A stretch of DNA of 64,000 bases from NCBI RefSeq assembly GCF_018138085.1, contig NZ_CP073105.1, positions 4,154,001-4,218,000 on the forward strand, in the 5' to 3' direction. Positions 21,916-31,914 of the stretch are shown here, piece after piece. Every line of letters begins with the position of its first letter. Within the stretch, counting starts at the first letter, position 1. Made by a program: the position numbers and the translations under genes. The stretch comes from Stutzerimonas stutzeri. Its GTDB lineage: Bacteria; Pseudomonadota; Gammaproteobacteria; Pseudomonadales; Pseudomonadaceae. The notes beneath the pieces were generated by a model, which was not told where the DNA came from, did no database searches, and saw nothing but the letters and a program-made list of their open reading frames with translations.

Positions 21916-22968
21916 ATGTCCGAAATCTCCCAGCCCAAAACCGTCGCCAGCGGCGAAAAATTCCGCACCAGCCAGGGCATTACCGCGATCAAGGACGGGC
22001 AGAAGCGCCGGGCCTCGAGCGAGCCCCAGGTGTTCGAACCCAAGCCCAAATGGCTACGGGTCAAGGCCCCCAGCGGCAGCCGCTTCGAAGCGGTCAAGCG
22101 CAACGTCGGTGAGCACCGTCTGAGCACCGTGTGCCAGGAATCTCATTGCCCGAACATGGGTGAATGCTGGTCCAACGGCACCGCCACCATCATGCTGATG
22201 GGATCGGTGTGCACGCGCGCCTGCCGCTTCTGTGCGGTGGATACCGGCAATCCCAACGGCTGGCTGGATCTGGAAGAGCCACAGAACACCGCCAAGTCGG
22301 TGGAACTGATGGCCCTGCGCTACATCGTGCTGACCTCGGTGGATCGCGACGACCTGGAAGATGGCGGTGCCAGCCATTACGCAGCCTGCGTACGGGCCAT
22401 CAAGGACAACACGCCGCAGGTGGTGGTCGAGGCGCTCACGCCGGATTTCGACGGTGACCACCAGGCCATCGAACGCGTGGTCGATTCCGGCCTGGAGGTG
22501 TTCGCGCAGAACGTCGAGACGGTCAAGCGTCTGACCCGCGAAGTACGCGACCCACGTGCGGGCTACGAGAAGACGCTCAAGGTTCTCGAGCACGCCAAGA
22601 AACACCGTCCGGAGGTACTCACCAAGACCAGCCTGATGCTCGGCCTGGGCGAGACCGATGAAGAAATCCTGCAAACCATGGACGACCTGCGCGCCATCGG
22701 CGTGGACATCCTTACCCTCGGCCAGTACCTGCAACCGACCCGCAACCATCTGCCGGTCAAGCGATGGGTCAGCCCGGAAGAATTCAACCGTTTCCGCGAT
22801 ATCGGCCTGGAAAAGGGCTTTATGGAAGTGGCCGCTGGCCCGCTGGTGCGCTCCAGCTACCGGGCCGACCGGGTGTTCGAAAAGAACAATCTGGGCCTGG
22901 CCGCGCCGGTGCCGGTACCCGGCCAGTCGTTCGACAGCAGCCTGATTCCGACCCTCAACCTGAACTGA
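21916..22968 (+). CDS. lipA: Lipoyl synthase
   Basis: LipA inserts two sulfur atoms into octanoyl groups on lipoyl domains, using two iron-sulfur clusters. The 350-residue protein shows both cluster motifs: the auxiliary [12 protein letters not shown] near residue 75 and the radical-[11 protein letters not shown], plus the C-terminal VRSSYRAD whose serine ligates the auxiliary cluster. The ATG at 21916 begins a long variable N terminus; an open frame extends further upstream without a ribosome site. LipB, which supplies the octanoyl group, is encoded convergently just beyond a strong terminator. The 283-base gap upstream is the longest in the window and holds the hairpin at 21636-21664; I saw only weak promoter candidates there. 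Confidence 0.97.
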   Translation: MSEISQPKTVASGEKFRTSQGITAIKDGQKRRASSEPQVFEPKPKWLRVKAPSGSRFEAVKRNVGEHRLSTVCQESHCPNMGECWSNGTATIMLMGSVCTRACRFCAVDTGNPNGWLDLEEPQNTAKSVELMALRYIVLTSVDRDDLEDGGASHYAACVRAIKDNTPQVVVEALTPDFDGDHQAIERVVDSGLEVFAQNVETVKRLTREVRDPRAGYEKTLKVLEHAKKHRPEVLTKTSLMLGLGETDEEILQTMDDLRAIGVDILTLGQYLQPTRNHLPVKRWVSPEEFNRFRDIGLEKGFMEVAAGPLVRSSYRADRVFEKNNLGLAAPVPVPGQSFDSSLIPTLNLN

Positions 22969-22980
22969 TCGGGTCGAACA

Positions 22981-23016
22981 ACGCCCGCTCCAGACGCCGT
23001 CTGGGGCGGGCGTTTT
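22981..23016 (+). terminator. Strong intrinsic terminator between lipA and lipB
   Basis: Arms at 22981-22994 and 23000-23013 form a 14-bp GC-rich stem with a five-base loop and one G-T pair, ending in a TTTT run. It lies 12 bases after the lipA stop and about 40 bases from the end of the convergent lipB. Confidence 0.9.
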
Positions 23017-23057
23017 CATATCCGCTCCCGCTCACATCGCACGAGCCAGCGCTCGGC

Positions 23058-23714
23058 TTAGTATTCCATTGCGCCTGTCAGAGTCTGCTGCTGCGCGTAC
23101 CCGAGGTGCTTGACCAGTTGCTCGCGCAGGCGGGCACTGACCTCGGAAAAGGCGACTGGCCCCGCGACCAGATCCGCCAACTGGGTCATGCTCATCCCGG
23201 CGTAGCCGCAAGGGTTGATCCGCCCGAAGGGCTCCAGGTCCATGTCCACATTGAGCGCCAGACCGTGGAACGAGCGCCCGTTACGGATGCGCAGACCGAG
23301 CGATGCGATCTTCGCCCCATCGACATAGACCCCCGGCGCGTCGGGCTTGGAGATGGCCTGTACATCGTAGCTGGCGAGCAAATCGATGAGACTTTGCTCG
23401 ATGCGGCTGACCAGTTCGCGGACACCGATGCCCAGTCGCCGGACGTCCAGCATCAGGTAGCACACCAACTGCCCCGGGCCGTGATAGGTGACCTGCCCAC
23501 CCCGATCAGCCTGTACCACCGGAATATCGCCGGGCAACAACAAATGTTCGGGCCTGCCGGCCTGACCCTGGGTGAATACCGGCGGATGCTGCAACAGCCA
23601 GATCTCGTCGCCGGTGGCCGGCCCACGCTCATTGGTGAAACGCTGCATCGCTTGCCAGGCGGGCTGGTATTCCAACAAGCCGAGCTCACGCACCCCGAGG
23701 ATAGCGGTGCTCAT
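23058..23714 (-). CDS. lipB: Octanoyl-ACP:protein N-octanoyltransferase
   Basis: LipB transfers octanoate from acyl carrier protein to lipoyl domains, giving the substrate for LipA. The 218-residue protein carries [19 protein letters not shown], the lysine region [20 protein letters not shown] and the acyl-thioester cysteine in [13 protein letters not shown]. The ATG at 23714 begins the conserved [15 protein letters not shown]; the frame stays open 31 codons upstream but reads into the intergenic gap. It is the last gene of the long minus-strand cluster, 49 bases after the ybeD homologue. Confidence 0.96.
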   Translation of the reverse strand: MSTAILGVRELGLLEYQPAWQAMQRFTNERGPATGDEIWLLQHPPVFTQGQAGRPEHLLLPGDIPVVQADRGGQVTYHGPGQLVCYLMLDVRRLGIGVRELVSRIEQSLIDLLASYDVQAISKPDAPGVYVDGAKIASLGLRIRNGRSFHGLALNVDMDLEPFGRINPCGYAGMSMTQLADLVAGPVAFSEVSARLREQLVKHLGYAQQQTLTGAMEY

Positions 23715-23763
23715 TGGCGAATTCCGGTTTCGATCAGCTGAGGCCGATACGGGCAGCCAGACA

Positions 23764-24048
23764 TCAGAGCACCATGTGCACGCGGCCGGTCGCGCGTAGA
23801 TCGACATGGATCGCCTGCAGCTGCTCGACGCTGGTCGCCGTGATCAGCACCTGTACGGACAGGAAGCGCCCGTTGCGGCTGTCGCGAGCGACCAATGTGG
23901 TTTCGTCGAAGTCCGGCGCATGCCGCCGAATCACCTCCACCACCGTCGCGCTGAAATCCTCACCGGCATCCCCGATCACCTTGATCGGGTAACGCTCGCA
24001 GGGAAATTCGATTTTCGGTGGTGCTGCATCAGTTTTACGTTCGGTCAT
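23764..24048 (-). CDS. ybeD: YbeD/DUF493 family protein
   Basis: A 94-residue protein of the DUF493 family, with the typical [20 protein letters not shown] opening of the domain and an alternating alpha/beta pattern resembling an ACT-like fold ([19 protein letters not shown]). The order dacA-ybeD-lipB is conserved in gammaproteobacteria. A regulatory role is commonly inferred for the fold but has not been shown, to my knowledge. It is separated from dacA by 61 bases and from lipB by 49 bases on the same strand. Confidence 0.92.
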   Translation of the reverse strand: MTERKTDAAPPKIEFPCERYPIKVIGDAGEDFSATVVEVIRRHAPDFDETTLVARDSRNGRFLSVQVLITATSVEQLQAIHVDLRATGRVHMVL

Positions 24049-24109
24049 GGGTAACGGACTCGTGATCCGCGAGCACGCCCGGCGGATAGCCGGGCGCGCT
24101 CAAGAGGCA

Positions 24110-25267
24110 TCAGTTGAAAAGGTTGAAGAAGAACAGCTGGATGCTATCCCAGAGTCGGCTGAACAGCCCACCCTCTTCCACGGTCTCGAGGGCGATCAGA
24201 TCGGTGCTCTGCAGCACTTGGCCATCGAGCGTGACGTCGACTCGACCGATCACGTCGCCCTGCTGGATCGGGGCCGTGAGTTCAGGATTGAAGGTCAGGC
24301 CAGCCTGCAGCTTGTCCAACTGTCCGCGCGGCAGGGTCAGAGTCAGGTCGTCCTGCAGACCCGCGCTGATCTGGTCCTGTTGGCCTTTCCAGACGCGGGA
24401 CTTGGCCAGCTCGACGCCCTTCTGATAGAAGGTCTTGGTCTCGAAGAAACGGAACCCGTAGGTCAGCAGCTTCTGCGTCTCGGCCGCACGGGCCTGCTCG
24501 CTGTTGGTGCCGAACACCACGCTGATCAGGCGCATGCCATCACGCACCGCGGAGGCGACCAGGCAGTATCCCGCCTCCTCGGTATGCCCGGTCTTGAGCC
24601 CGTCAACGGTCTTGTCGCGCCACAGCAGCAGGTTGCGGTTGGGCTGCTTGATATTGTTCCAGAAGAATTCCTTCTGCGCGTAGATGCTGTAATGCGCCGC
24701 GTCCTCGTGGATGATCGCGCGGGCCAGCTTGGCCATGTCGGCTGCCGAAGAGTAATGCTCGGGGTTCGGAAGCCCGGTGGCGTTCATGAAGTGCGAGTTG
24801 CTCATGCCCAGCCGCTGGGCCGTGCTGTTCATCAGATCAGCGAAGGCTTCCTCGCTGCCGGCAATGTGCTCGGCCATGGCAACGCTGGCGTCGTTGCCCG
24901 ACTGGATGATGATGCCGTGCAGCAGATCGTCGACCGATACCTGCGTGTTGACCTGGATGAACATCCGCGAGCCACCGGTACGCCAGGCCTTTTCGCTGAC
25001 CGTGACCATGTCGCTCTCGGAAATCTGGCCCTTCTTGATTTCCAGCGTGGCGATATAGGCCGTCATCAGCTTCGTCAGGCTGGCCGGGGGCAGGCGCTCG
25101 TCTCCCGCGTTCTCGACCAGTACCTTGCCACTGGCCGCGTCCATCAGAACGTAGGATTTCGCCGCCAGTTGCGGTGGCGATGGAATGACTGGCTCGGCCC
25201 AGGCTACCGGCGCGACGACCAGCACGGTGAGGAGGAACAGTCGATGCACGAAGGTGGTGATAGTCAT
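24110..25267 (-). CDS. dacA: D-alanyl-D-alanine carboxypeptidase (PBP5/6 type)
   Basis: A low-molecular-mass penicillin-binding protein that removes the terminal D-Ala from peptidoglycan stem peptides. The 385-residue precursor has a signal peptide (cleavage after AWA near residue 24), the active-site SLTK at residues 63-66, the SGN triad near residue 124 and KTG in DGLKTGHTEEAGYCLVASA. A second beta domain precedes a C-terminal amphipathic anchor (LFSRLWDSIQLFFFNLFN), as in E. coli PBP5. Pseudomonads often call it dacC. It lies 77 bases after rlpA; that gap may hold a secondary promoter but nothing strong was seen. Confidence 0.95.
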   Translation of the reverse strand: MTITTFVHRLFLLTVLVVAPVAWAEPVIPSPPQLAAKSYVLMDAASGKVLVENAGDERLPPASLTKLMTAYIATLEIKKGQISESDMVTVSEKAWRTGGSRMFIQVNTQVSVDDLLHGIIIQSGNDASVAMAEHIAGSEEAFADLMNSTAQRLGMSNSHFMNATGLPNPEHYSSAADMAKLARAIIHEDAAHYSIYAQKEFFWNNIKQPNRNLLLWRDKTVDGLKTGHTEEAGYCLVASAVRDGMRLISVVFGTNSEQARAAETQKLLTYGFRFFETKTFYQKGVELAKSRVWKGQQDQISAGLQDDLTLTLPRGQLDKLQAGLTFNPELTAPIQQGDVIGRVDVTLDGQVLQSTDLIALETVEEGGLFSRLWDSIQLFFFNLFN

Positions 25268-25344
25268 TGCTCTCTCAGAAAGATTGATGTGCCAAAGGGT
25301 TGTTGAATAAGCGCGCCATGTTTTTTTTCGAGCACCGGAAGGGG

Positions 25345-26331
25345 CTAATCACCCCGCACCCGCCGGGGATTTCCCAGGTTGGCGAGACGAACGCTTTGCT
25401 CGAGCTGCGCGGCTTCATCCGCGGAGTGGATCGGCCCCAGGCGCACCCGATGCAGAATCTGCTCCTGATGCACCACGGAACTGACGAACACTGGCGCGGC
25501 AGTCATGCTGCTGAGCTTGTCACGCAACAGCTGGGCCGCGTCCGGGTTGGCGAACGCACCGACCTGCAGGAACACGCCTGGCTTGGCCGCAGCGGCCGGC
25601 TTGTCGCCTTTGTCGACCTGCACCGGCAAGGTGGCGCCGGCGTGCTGTGCCGGCGGCGGCGTGTACTGTTCGACGGGCTGCGCCAGCGAAGGCCCGGCAA
25701 CCTTGCTGGGGGCTTGCGACTGCGCCAGCACCATGGGTACCGGCTGCCCGCGTTCGGCCCACCACTGCTCGGGGTCGATGCCTTCGACCTTGACCCGCGC
25801 CGTACCGACTTCGGCGTAACCCAGCTTCTTCGCCGCAGCGAACGACAGGTCGATGATCCGATCGGAGTAGAAGGGGCCGCGGTCATTGACCCGCAACACC
25901 ACGGTCTTGCCGTTGTCGAGATTGGTCACCCGCACGTAGCTGGGCAACGGCAGTGTCTTGTGTGCGGCGCTCATGCCATACAGGTCGTATTTCTCGCCGT
26001 TGGCGGTAGGCTGGCCATGGAACTTGGTGCCGTACCACGACGCCGTCCCGGTCGCGCGATAGTTACGCCCATCGCCGATCGGATAGTAGGTCTTGCCCAG
26101 CACCGTGTAAGGATTGGCCTTGAACGGGCCGTTATGCGGCATCGGTGTCGCATCCGGAATGCGCGAGACATCCACGTCCCACCAGGGCGCGCCGTCCTTG
26201 TGCGGGCGAGCATAGTCACCGGCACTGCCAACGCCGGCAGTCGCCGCCGGCCCCGAGGAGCGTGGCGTCGGCGACGAACAACCGGCCAGGAGGGCAACGG
26301 CAAGGGCCGTCGCCAGCAAACGAGCGGTCAT
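25345..26331 (-). CDS. rlpA: Septal ring lytic transglycosylase RlpA
   Basis: RlpA cleaves denuded glycan strands at the septum in Pseudomonas. The 328-residue lipoprotein precursor has a lipobox LLAGC with cysteine at residue 18, a double-psi beta-barrel domain with GTASWYGTKFHGQPTANGE, RVTNLDNGKTVVLRVNDRGP and IIDLSFAAAKKLGY, a proline/alanine linker, and a C-terminal SPOR domain (GVFLQVGAFANPDAAQLLRD onward) that binds denuded septal glycan. Its ATG overlaps the mltB stop by four bases (ATGA), so the two transglycosylases are coupled. Confidence 0.96.
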   Translation of the reverse strand: MTARLLATALAVALLAGCSSPTPRSSGPAATAGVGSAGDYARPHKDGAPWWDVDVSRIPDATPMPHNGPFKANPYTVLGKTYYPIGDGRNYRATGTASWYGTKFHGQPTANGEKYDLYGMSAAHKTLPLPSYVRVTNLDNGKTVVLRVNDRGPFYSDRIIDLSFAAAKKLGYAEVGTARVKVEGIDPEQWWAERGQPVPMVLAQSQAPSKVAGPSLAQPVEQYTPPPAQHAGATLPVQVDKGDKPAAAAKPGVFLQVGAFANPDAAQLLRDKLSSMTAAPVFVSSVVHQEQILHRVRLGPIHSADEAAQLEQSVRLANLGNPRRVRGD

Positions 26332-27353
26332 TGATCACCTCGCGCGCGCGCCAGCCGTTCGGCGAGCTGCTGCACCGCCATGGCGTACATCACGCTCCGG
26401 TTGTAGCGCGTGATGACATAGAAATTCGGCAAGCCGACCCAATACTCGTCGCCGTCGGCGCCATCCAGGCGGAAAGCCGTCACGGCGGTGTCATCGGCGA
26501 TAGCCTTGTCGGTCCGCCACTGCCAGCCCAGCTCACGCAACTCGGCCGCACTCAGGACCGGCTCGAGGCCCTCGGTCAGACCTTCGCCGTGCCGCTCGCC
26601 CTTGACAGTGGCGCGGGCGACCACCGGCTCGCCGGCCACCCAGCCGTGCTGTTTGAAGTAATTGGCGGCACTGCCGATAGCGTCGACGGGGTTTTTCCAG
26701 ATGTCGATATGGCCATCGTCATCGAAGTCCACGGCATACGCGCGAAAACTGCTCGGCATGAATTGCGGCAAGCCCATCGCACCGGCATACGAGCCGGTCA
26801 AGGTGAGCGGGTCTACCTGTTCTTCACGCGCCAACAACAGGAACTCCTTGAGCTGCTGGCGGAAGAAGGGTTCGCGTGGCGGGTAATCGAAACTCAACGT
26901 GGACAGCGCATCGATGACGCGATAATTGCCGGTATTGCGCCCGTAAAAGGTTTCGACGCCGATGATCGCGACGATGATTTCGGCCGGCACGCCATAGACT
27001 TGCTCGGCCCGCGCCAGCGCTGCTTCGTTTTCCCGCCAGAAGTCGACGCCCTGCGCGATGCGTGAATCGGTGATGAAGATCGGCCGGTACTCTTTCCAGG
27101 GCTTCACGCGCTCGGCCGGCCGCGAGATGGCGTCGAGAATGGCCTGCTTGCGTTCTGCCTGTGCCAGCATTTCCACCAGCTGCTCACCGGCGAATCCGTA
27201 ATCCTGGGTCATTTCACGAACGAACTCGGCAACCTTCTCGCCTTCATAGTCCGCCGCAATCGCCACGGAGGCGCAGCCGAACCCACTGAACAGACCCGCT
27301 CCGCAAAGCACCCGTGCCAACCAGCCACGCCGTAATGGATTCAAGAAATTCAC
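26328..27353 (-). CDS. mltB: Lytic murein transglycosylase B
   Basis: GH103 transglycosylase, about 341 residues, that cuts glycan strands to leave anhydro-MurNAc ends. The catalytic glutamate is in VAIIGVETFYGRNTGNY, followed by DALSTLSFDYPPR and GSYAGAMGLPQFMPSSF. A signal peptide precedes AADYEGEKVAEFV; a cysteine in FSGFGCASVAIA may be a lipid-attachment site but the lipobox is poor. The start is uncertain: GTG at 27353 sits five bases after the rodA stop with AGG upstream, while another GTG at 27377 would overlap rodA. It is placed between rodA and rlpA, within the cell-elongation cluster. Confidence 0.93.
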   Translation of the reverse strand: MNFLNPLRRGWLARVLCGAGLFSGFGCASVAIAADYEGEKVAEFVREMTQDYGFAGEQLVEMLAQAERKQAILDAISRPAERVKPWKEYRPIFITDSRIAQGVDFWRENEAALARAEQVYGVPAEIIVAIIGVETFYGRNTGNYRVIDALSTLSFDYPPREPFFRQQLKEFLLLAREEQVDPLTLTGSYAGAMGLPQFMPSSFRAYAVDFDDDGHIDIWKNPVDAIGSAANYFKQHGWVAGEPVVARATVKGERHGEGLTEGLEPVLSAAELRELGWQWRTDKAIADDTAVTAFRLDGADGDEYWVGLPNFYVITRYNRSVMYAMAVQQLAERLARARGDQ

Positions 27354-27358
27354 TCTAA

Positions 27359-28504
27359 TCAAACCTGTGCGATCCACTTGCGATGGGTGTGAATCGACAT
27401 CAAAACCCCGAACCCTGATAGCAGGGTCACCAATGAAGTGCCACCGAAACTGATGAAGGGCAACGGCACCCCCACGATCGGAAGCAGCCCGCTGACCATA
27501 CCGATGTTGATGAATACATAGACGAAGAACGTCATCGTAAGCGCGCCGGCAAGCAGCTTGCCGAACAGCGTTTGCGCCTGGGCGGTGATCACCAACCCGC
27601 GCGCGATCAGCAACGAGTAAACGAACAGCAGCAAGCAGACGCCGACCAGGCCGAACTCTTCAGCGAGGACCGCAATGATAAAGTCCGTATGGCTTTCCGG
27701 CAAAAAATCCAGGTGCGACTGGGTACCCATCAGCCAGCCCTTGCCAAACACGCCACCGGAACCGATCGCCGCCTTGGACTGGATGATGTTCCAGCCGGTC
27801 CCGAGTGGATCGCTCTCCGGATCGAGAAAAGTATGCACACGCTGCTTCTGGTAGTTGTGCAGAACGAAATACCACATGCCCACGGCGACGGGCACGAGGG
27901 CCGCGACGGCGCCCAGTATCCAGCGCCACCGCAGGCCGGCCATGAACAGTACGAAGGCACCGGAGACCAGCACTAGCATCGAGGTGCCCAGGTCCGGCTG
28001 TTTGAGAATCAGCACGAAGGGCGTCAGGATCAGGCCGAGGCTGACCATCGTGTGCTTGATGCCCGGCGGCAACGCCCGGGCGGACAGATACCAGGCAATG
28101 GTCATCGGCATGATGATCTTCATGAATTCCGATGGTTGAAAGCGAATCACCCCGGGGATGCTGATCCAGCGGGTCGCGCCCATGGCGGTGTAACCAATGA
28201 AATCCACCGCCACCAGCAGCGCCACGACCATGAGATACCCCAGCGGCACCCAGCGCGCCATGAATCGCGGCTCCAGCTGGGCGATCACCAGCATGGCGCC
28301 GAGACCGATGCCGTACGAAGCCGCCTGCTTGAGCAGCAGATCCCAACTCTTGCCGCCGGCCGAATAGAGCACGAACAGGCTGCCGGCGGCCAGCAGCAGC
28401 AACAGCAACAGCAACACCCCGTCAATGTGCATGCGCTGCAGCAAGGTCGCCCGCCGGCGCATCACGTCGGTGGTCGACAGGGTACGATCGAATGTCCCGC
28501 TCAT
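27359..28504 (-). CDS. rodA: Peptidoglycan glycosyltransferase RodA
   Basis: RodA is the SEDS-family glycosyltransferase of the elongasome, polymerising lipid II together with PBP2. The 381-residue polytopic protein has about ten membrane helices, with the conserved WQPSEF-type RFQPSEFMKI, KQPDLGTS and HTDFIIAVLAEEFGLVG, and GLLPIVGVPLPFISFGGTSL. Its ATG overlaps the mrdA stop by four bases (ATGA), ensuring coupled synthesis of the RodA-PBP2 pair. Confidence 0.97.
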   Translation of the reverse strand: MSGTFDRTLSTTDVMRRRATLLQRMHIDGVLLLLLLLLAAGSLFVLYSAGGKSWDLLLKQAASYGIGLGAMLVIAQLEPRFMARWVPLGYLMVVALLVAVDFIGYTAMGATRWISIPGVIRFQPSEFMKIIMPMTIAWYLSARALPPGIKHTMVSLGLILTPFVLILKQPDLGTSMLVLVSGAFVLFMAGLRWRWILGAVAALVPVAVGMWYFVLHNYQKQRVHTFLDPESDPLGTGWNIIQSKAAIGSGGVFGKGWLMGTQSHLDFLPESHTDFIIAVLAEEFGLVGVCLLLFVYSLLIARGLVITAQAQTLFGKLLAGALTMTFFVYVFINIGMVSGLLPIVGVPLPFISFGGTSLVTLLSGFGVLMSIHTHRKWIAQV

Positions 28505-30390
28505 TGCTTGGCCACCTCGGCGGTCGGCGGTTTCGCATATTCGGCCTTCAGTTCGCCGTTTTCATCGAGCAGCCAGGCGTCCATGACCTGCTTGGCCACC
28601 GGCGCGGCGACACCGGAACCGGACTCACCGTTCTCGACCATGACCGCCACCGCGATTTGTGGATTGTCCACAGGCGCGAATGCGACGAACAGCGCGTGGT
28701 CGCGATGGCGCTCGGCAAGCTTGCCGCTGTCGTAGCGCTCACCCTGCTTGATCGCCACCACCTGGGCGGTACCGCTTTTGCCGGCGCCGCGGTATTTCAT
28801 CGTGTCGCCGACCTTTCTCGCCGTACCGCGCGCGCCGTGCAGGACCTGCTCCATGCCATTGATCGCGGCCTTCCAGTAGCGTGGATCGCGCAACTCGATA
28901 TCCGGCACCGGCTCCGGATCGACCGGAGCCTGGCCCTCGAGGCTTTTCGCCAGATGCGGCCGAATCCACTTGCCATGGGTCGCCATCAGCGCCGTGGCCT
29001 GTGCCAGCTGCAACGGTGTGGCCTGCATATAGCCCTGGCCGATGCCGAGAATGACGGTTTCGCCCGGATACCAGGGTTGACGGTAACGGGCACGCTTCCA
29101 ATCGCGCGACGGCATCAGCCCGGCGGTCTCCTCGAACATGTCCAGCGCCACGCGCTGTCCGATGCCGAAACGACTCATGTAGTCGTACATGCGGTCGATG
29201 CCCATCTTGTGTGCCAGCTCGTAAAAATAGGTGTCGTTGGAGCGCATGATGGCAGTCTCCAGATTCACCCAACCATCGCCACCACGGTTCCAGTTGCGGT
29301 ACTTGTGCTTGACGTTCGGCAGCTGGAAAAAGCCGGGATCGAATACTCGCGTGTCCTCGGTGACGACGCCGGTATCGAGACCGGCCACTGCCATCATCGG
29401 CTTGATCGTCGAGCCGGGCGGATACAGCCCGCGCAACACCCGGTTGAACAGCGGCCGGTCGATCGAATCGCGAAGCTCGCCGTACGCCTTGAAACTGATG
29501 CCCGTCACGAACAGATTCGGATCGAAGCTCGGTTGACTGACCATCGCCAGCACCTCGCCGGTTGCCGGCTGCAGCGCCACGACCGCCCCTCTACGCCCCG
29601 CCAGCGCGGCTTCCGCCGCCTTTTGCAGATCCAGATCCAGGGTCAGGGTAATGTCCTTGCCGGGGATCGGATCGGTCCGCTTCAGCACCCGCAGCACTCG
29701 GCCACGCGCATTGGTCTCAACCTCCTCGTAGCCCACCTGACCGTGCAGCTCGTCTTCGTAGAAGCGTTCGATGCCGGTCTTGCCGATATGATGCGTGCCG
29801 CTGTAGTTGACCGGATCGAGCTGCTTGACCTCCGCCTCGTTGATACGCCCGACGTAACCGACCGAGTGCGCGAAGTGTTCGCCCTGCGGATAATGCCGGA
29901 CCAGCTGCGCCGCGACCTCGACGCCAGGCAGGCGGAACTGGTCGACGGCGATGCGGGCGATCTGCTCCTCGGACAGCTCGTACATGATGGGTACCGGCTC
30001 GAACGGCCGGCGCCCTTGCAGCACGCGCTTCTCGAACAGCTCCCGCTCCTCGCTCGACAACCCCAGCACCTCGACCACGGTGTCGAGCGTCTTGCGCCAG
30101 TCCTCGGCGCGCTCACGGGTGACCGTCAAGCTGAAGCTCGGCCGGTTGTCGGCAATGATCTTTCCGGTCCGATCGAAGATCAGCCCCCGGTTGGGCGGAA
30201 TCGGCTGAACATGGACCCGGTTGTTTTCCGAGAGTGTGGAGTGGTACTGGTACTGGATGACCTGCAAGTAATACAGGCGCGCAATCAAGACCCCGATCAA
30301 CAGCACCACCATCACGCCACCCACGAGCACGCGCTGACGCACCAGGCGGGCGTCCTTTTCGTGGTCCTTGAGGGGAATGGGCTGTGACAT
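28501..30390 (-). CDS. mrdA: Penicillin-binding protein 2 (elongation transpeptidase)
   Basis: PBP2 is the class B transpeptidase that crosslinks wall made by RodA during cell elongation. The 629-residue protein has a short cytoplasmic N terminus, one membrane helix (VGGVMVVLLIGVLIARLYYL), the pedestal domain and the transpeptidase domain with STIK at residues 327-330, SNDTYF further on and KSGTAQV as the third motif. It starts the coupled mrdA-rodA pair and follows rlmH by 16 bases. Length and motifs are normal. Confidence 0.97.
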   Translation of the reverse strand: MSQPIPLKDHEKDARLVRQRVLVGGVMVVLLIGVLIARLYYLQVIQYQYHSTLSENNRVHVQPIPPNRGLIFDRTGKIIADNRPSFSLTVTRERAEDWRKTLDTVVEVLGLSSEERELFEKRVLQGRRPFEPVPIMYELSEEQIARIAVDQFRLPGVEVAAQLVRHYPQGEHFAHSVGYVGRINEAEVKQLDPVNYSGTHHIGKTGIERFYEDELHGQVGYEEVETNARGRVLRVLKRTDPIPGKDITLTLDLDLQKAAEAALAGRRGAVVALQPATGEVLAMVSQPSFDPNLFVTGISFKAYGELRDSIDRPLFNRVLRGLYPPGSTIKPMMAVAGLDTGVVTEDTRVFDPGFFQLPNVKHKYRNWNRGGDGWVNLETAIMRSNDTYFYELAHKMGIDRMYDYMSRFGIGQRVALDMFEETAGLMPSRDWKRARYRQPWYPGETVILGIGQGYMQATPLQLAQATALMATHGKWIRPHLAKSLEGQAPVDPEPVPDIELRDPRYWKAAINGMEQVLHGARGTARKVGDTMKYRGAGKSGTAQVVAIKQGERYDSGKLAERHRDHALFVAFAPVDNPQIAVAVMVENGESGSGVAAPVAKQVMDAWLLDENGELKAEYAKPPTAEVAKQ

Positions 30391-30406
30391 CTTGGGCTTG
30401 GCTGAA

Positions 30407-30874
30407 CTACTTGTGGTAAGGATGGCCCGACAGCAACGACCAGGCGCGATATATCTGCTCGCCGATGAGGATGCGCACCAGCGGATGAGGCAAGGTCAAG
30501 GGTGACAGCGACCAGCGCTGCTCACTGCGCGCGCAGACTTCGGGGGCCAATCCTTCCGGACCTCCGACCATCAGATTCACGTTGCGTGCATCGAGGCGCC
30601 AGCGTTCCAGCTCGGCGGCCAGTTGTTCGGTGCTCCAGGGTCGCCCGGTCACTTCCAGAGTGACGATTCGTTCGCCCGGTTGCACCTTCGCCAGCATGGC
30701 CTCGCCTTCCTGGCGTATCAGCCGCGTCACATCGGCATTCTTGCCGCGTGTGTTGAGCGGAATCTCGTGCAGTTCCAGTGGCAGCTCGGACGGCAGGCGC
30801 TTGGCATACTCGTGCCAACCGTCCTCGACCCAGCGCGGCATCTTCGACCCCACCGCCACCAGCTTGATCCGCAC
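30407..30874 (-). CDS. rlmH: 23S rRNA pseudouridine-1915 N3-methyltransferase
   Basis: RlmH methylates pseudouridine 1915 in helix 69 of 23S rRNA, late in 70S assembly. The 155-residue SPOUT-class protein has the start [19 protein letters not shown] and the knotted SAM-binding site in [13 protein letters not shown], ending [16 protein letters not shown] sequence ([19 protein letters not shown]) and a C-terminal HPYHK. It follows rsfS by six bases in the operon, so two ribosome-acting genes are paired. Confidence 0.97.
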   Translation of the reverse strand: MRIKLVAVGSKMPRWVEDGWHEYAKRLPSELPLELHEIPLNTRGKNADVTRLIRQEGEAMLAKVQPGERIVTLEVTGRPWSTEQLAAELERWRLDARNVNLMVGGPEGLAPEVCARSEQRWSLSPLTLPHPLVRILIGEQIYRAWSLLSGHPYHK

Positions 30875-30880
30875 GGGTGT

Positions 30881-31240
30881 TTATTCCTGCTCGCCGGCGT
30901 GCTGCGCGCGGCTCTGCTCCGCTCCCTGCCAGAGACGCTCAAGGTCATAGAACTGGCGAGTCGGCACCTGCATGACATGCACCACCACATCGCCCAGGTC
31001 GAGCAGCGCCCACTCGCCGCCGTCCAGGCCTTCGCTGCCCAACGGCCGCACGCCCTGCGCCTTGACCTTTTCCAGCACGTTGTCGGCCAACGACTTGACG
31101 TGACGGCTGGAGGTACCGCTGGCGATCACCATGAAATCGGTGACGCTGGTCTTGCCGCGCACATCGATGGTAGTGATATCGGCGCCTTTCAGGTCTTCCA
31201 GGGCGCTGACGGCCAGCTGGACCAAAGAATCATTTTGCAT
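30881..31240 (-). CDS. rsfS: Ribosome silencing factor RsfS
   Basis: RsfS (Iojap family) binds ribosomal protein L14 and blocks subunit joining in stationary phase or starvation. The 119-residue protein shows [40 protein letters not shown] and [15 protein letters not shown], all conserved. The ATG at 31240 is used; a TTG four codons upstream is open but unlikely because GAGG is centred about 12 bases before the ATG. nadD ends 14 bases upstream. Confidence 0.95.
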   Translation of the reverse strand: MQNDSLVQLAVSALEDLKGADITTIDVRGKTSVTDFMVIASGTSSRHVKSLADNVLEKVKAQGVRPLGSEGLDGGEWALLDLGDVVVHVMQVPTRQFYDLERLWQGAEQSRAQHAGEQE

Positions 31241-31254
31241 AACTTGAAACAACC

Positions 31255-31914
31255 TCAGTTCGACGCCCGGTAAAGTCCGTGCGCGTTGATATAAGCCAGT
31301 ACGGCGTCGGGTACGAGAAAACGGACCGATCGGCCGCTGGCCAGAAATTGACGAATTCGTGTCGCTGACACCTCGAGCGGCGCCTGCCAGACGAAAGCGA
31401 TTTGTCCGCTGCGGCCAGAAAGCGCCAGCGGGTCGTTGACGCTGCGCGCCGCCAGCAGGTCGCGCAAGGCTTGCGGCGCGTCGCTATCGGCATCCGGCCG
31501 CTGCATGACCAGGATGTGACAGTGATCGAGCAGTTCTTCCCAGCGATGCCAGCTGGGCAGCCCGCAAAAGGCATCCCAGCCGACGATGAGATGGATCTGA
31601 TCCTGCTGATCCAGCTCTTCACGCAACGACTCCAGCGTGTCGAGTGTGTACGAAGGCCTGTCGCGCTCCAGCTCGCGCGCATCGACCGCGAGCGGCGGCA
31701 CGTCCTGCACCGCCAGCCGAACCATGGCCAGACGATCCTGAGCGGAGCTGTTCGGCGCCTCGCGGTGCGGCGGGCGAAAGTTGGGAACGAGCCGCACTTC
31801 GTCGAGGCCGAGCGTCTCGGCCACTTCCAGCGCCCCGCGGAGGTGCCCGATATGCACCGGGTCGAAGGTACCGCCGAGAACGCCGATGCGCCGTGGCCGT
31901 TGATTAACGCCCAT
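31255..31914 (-). CDS. nadD: Nicotinate-nucleotide adenylyltransferase
   Basis: NadD adenylylates nicotinate mononucleotide to deamido-NAD in NAD synthesis. The 219-residue protein has the nucleotidyltransferase motif [15 protein letters not shown] near residue 14 and the second nucleotide-binding motif [14 protein letters not shown] near the end. The ATG at 31914 shares one base with the proA stop (TGATG); a TTG one codon earlier is also open. Coupling to proA upstream and close spacing to rsfS downstream is the arrangement I recall in pseudomonads. Confidence 0.95.
   Translation of the reverse strand: MGVNQRPRRIGVLGGTFDPVHIGHLRGALEVAETLGLDEVRLVPNFRPPHREAPNSSAQDRLAMVRLAVQDVPPLAVDARELERDRPSYTLDTLESLREELDQQDQIHLIVGWDAFCGLPSWHRWEELLDHCHILVMQRPDADSDAPQALRDLLAARSVNDPLALSGRSGQIAFVWQAPLEVSATRIRQFLASGRSVRFLVPDAVLAYINAHGLYRASN

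Noticed and set aside
28492..30387. 631-codon open frame opposite mrdA
   Set aside because: Mirrors the whole length of PBP2 and has arginine/histidine-rich, domain-free sequence. The mrdA reading has all catalytic motifs.
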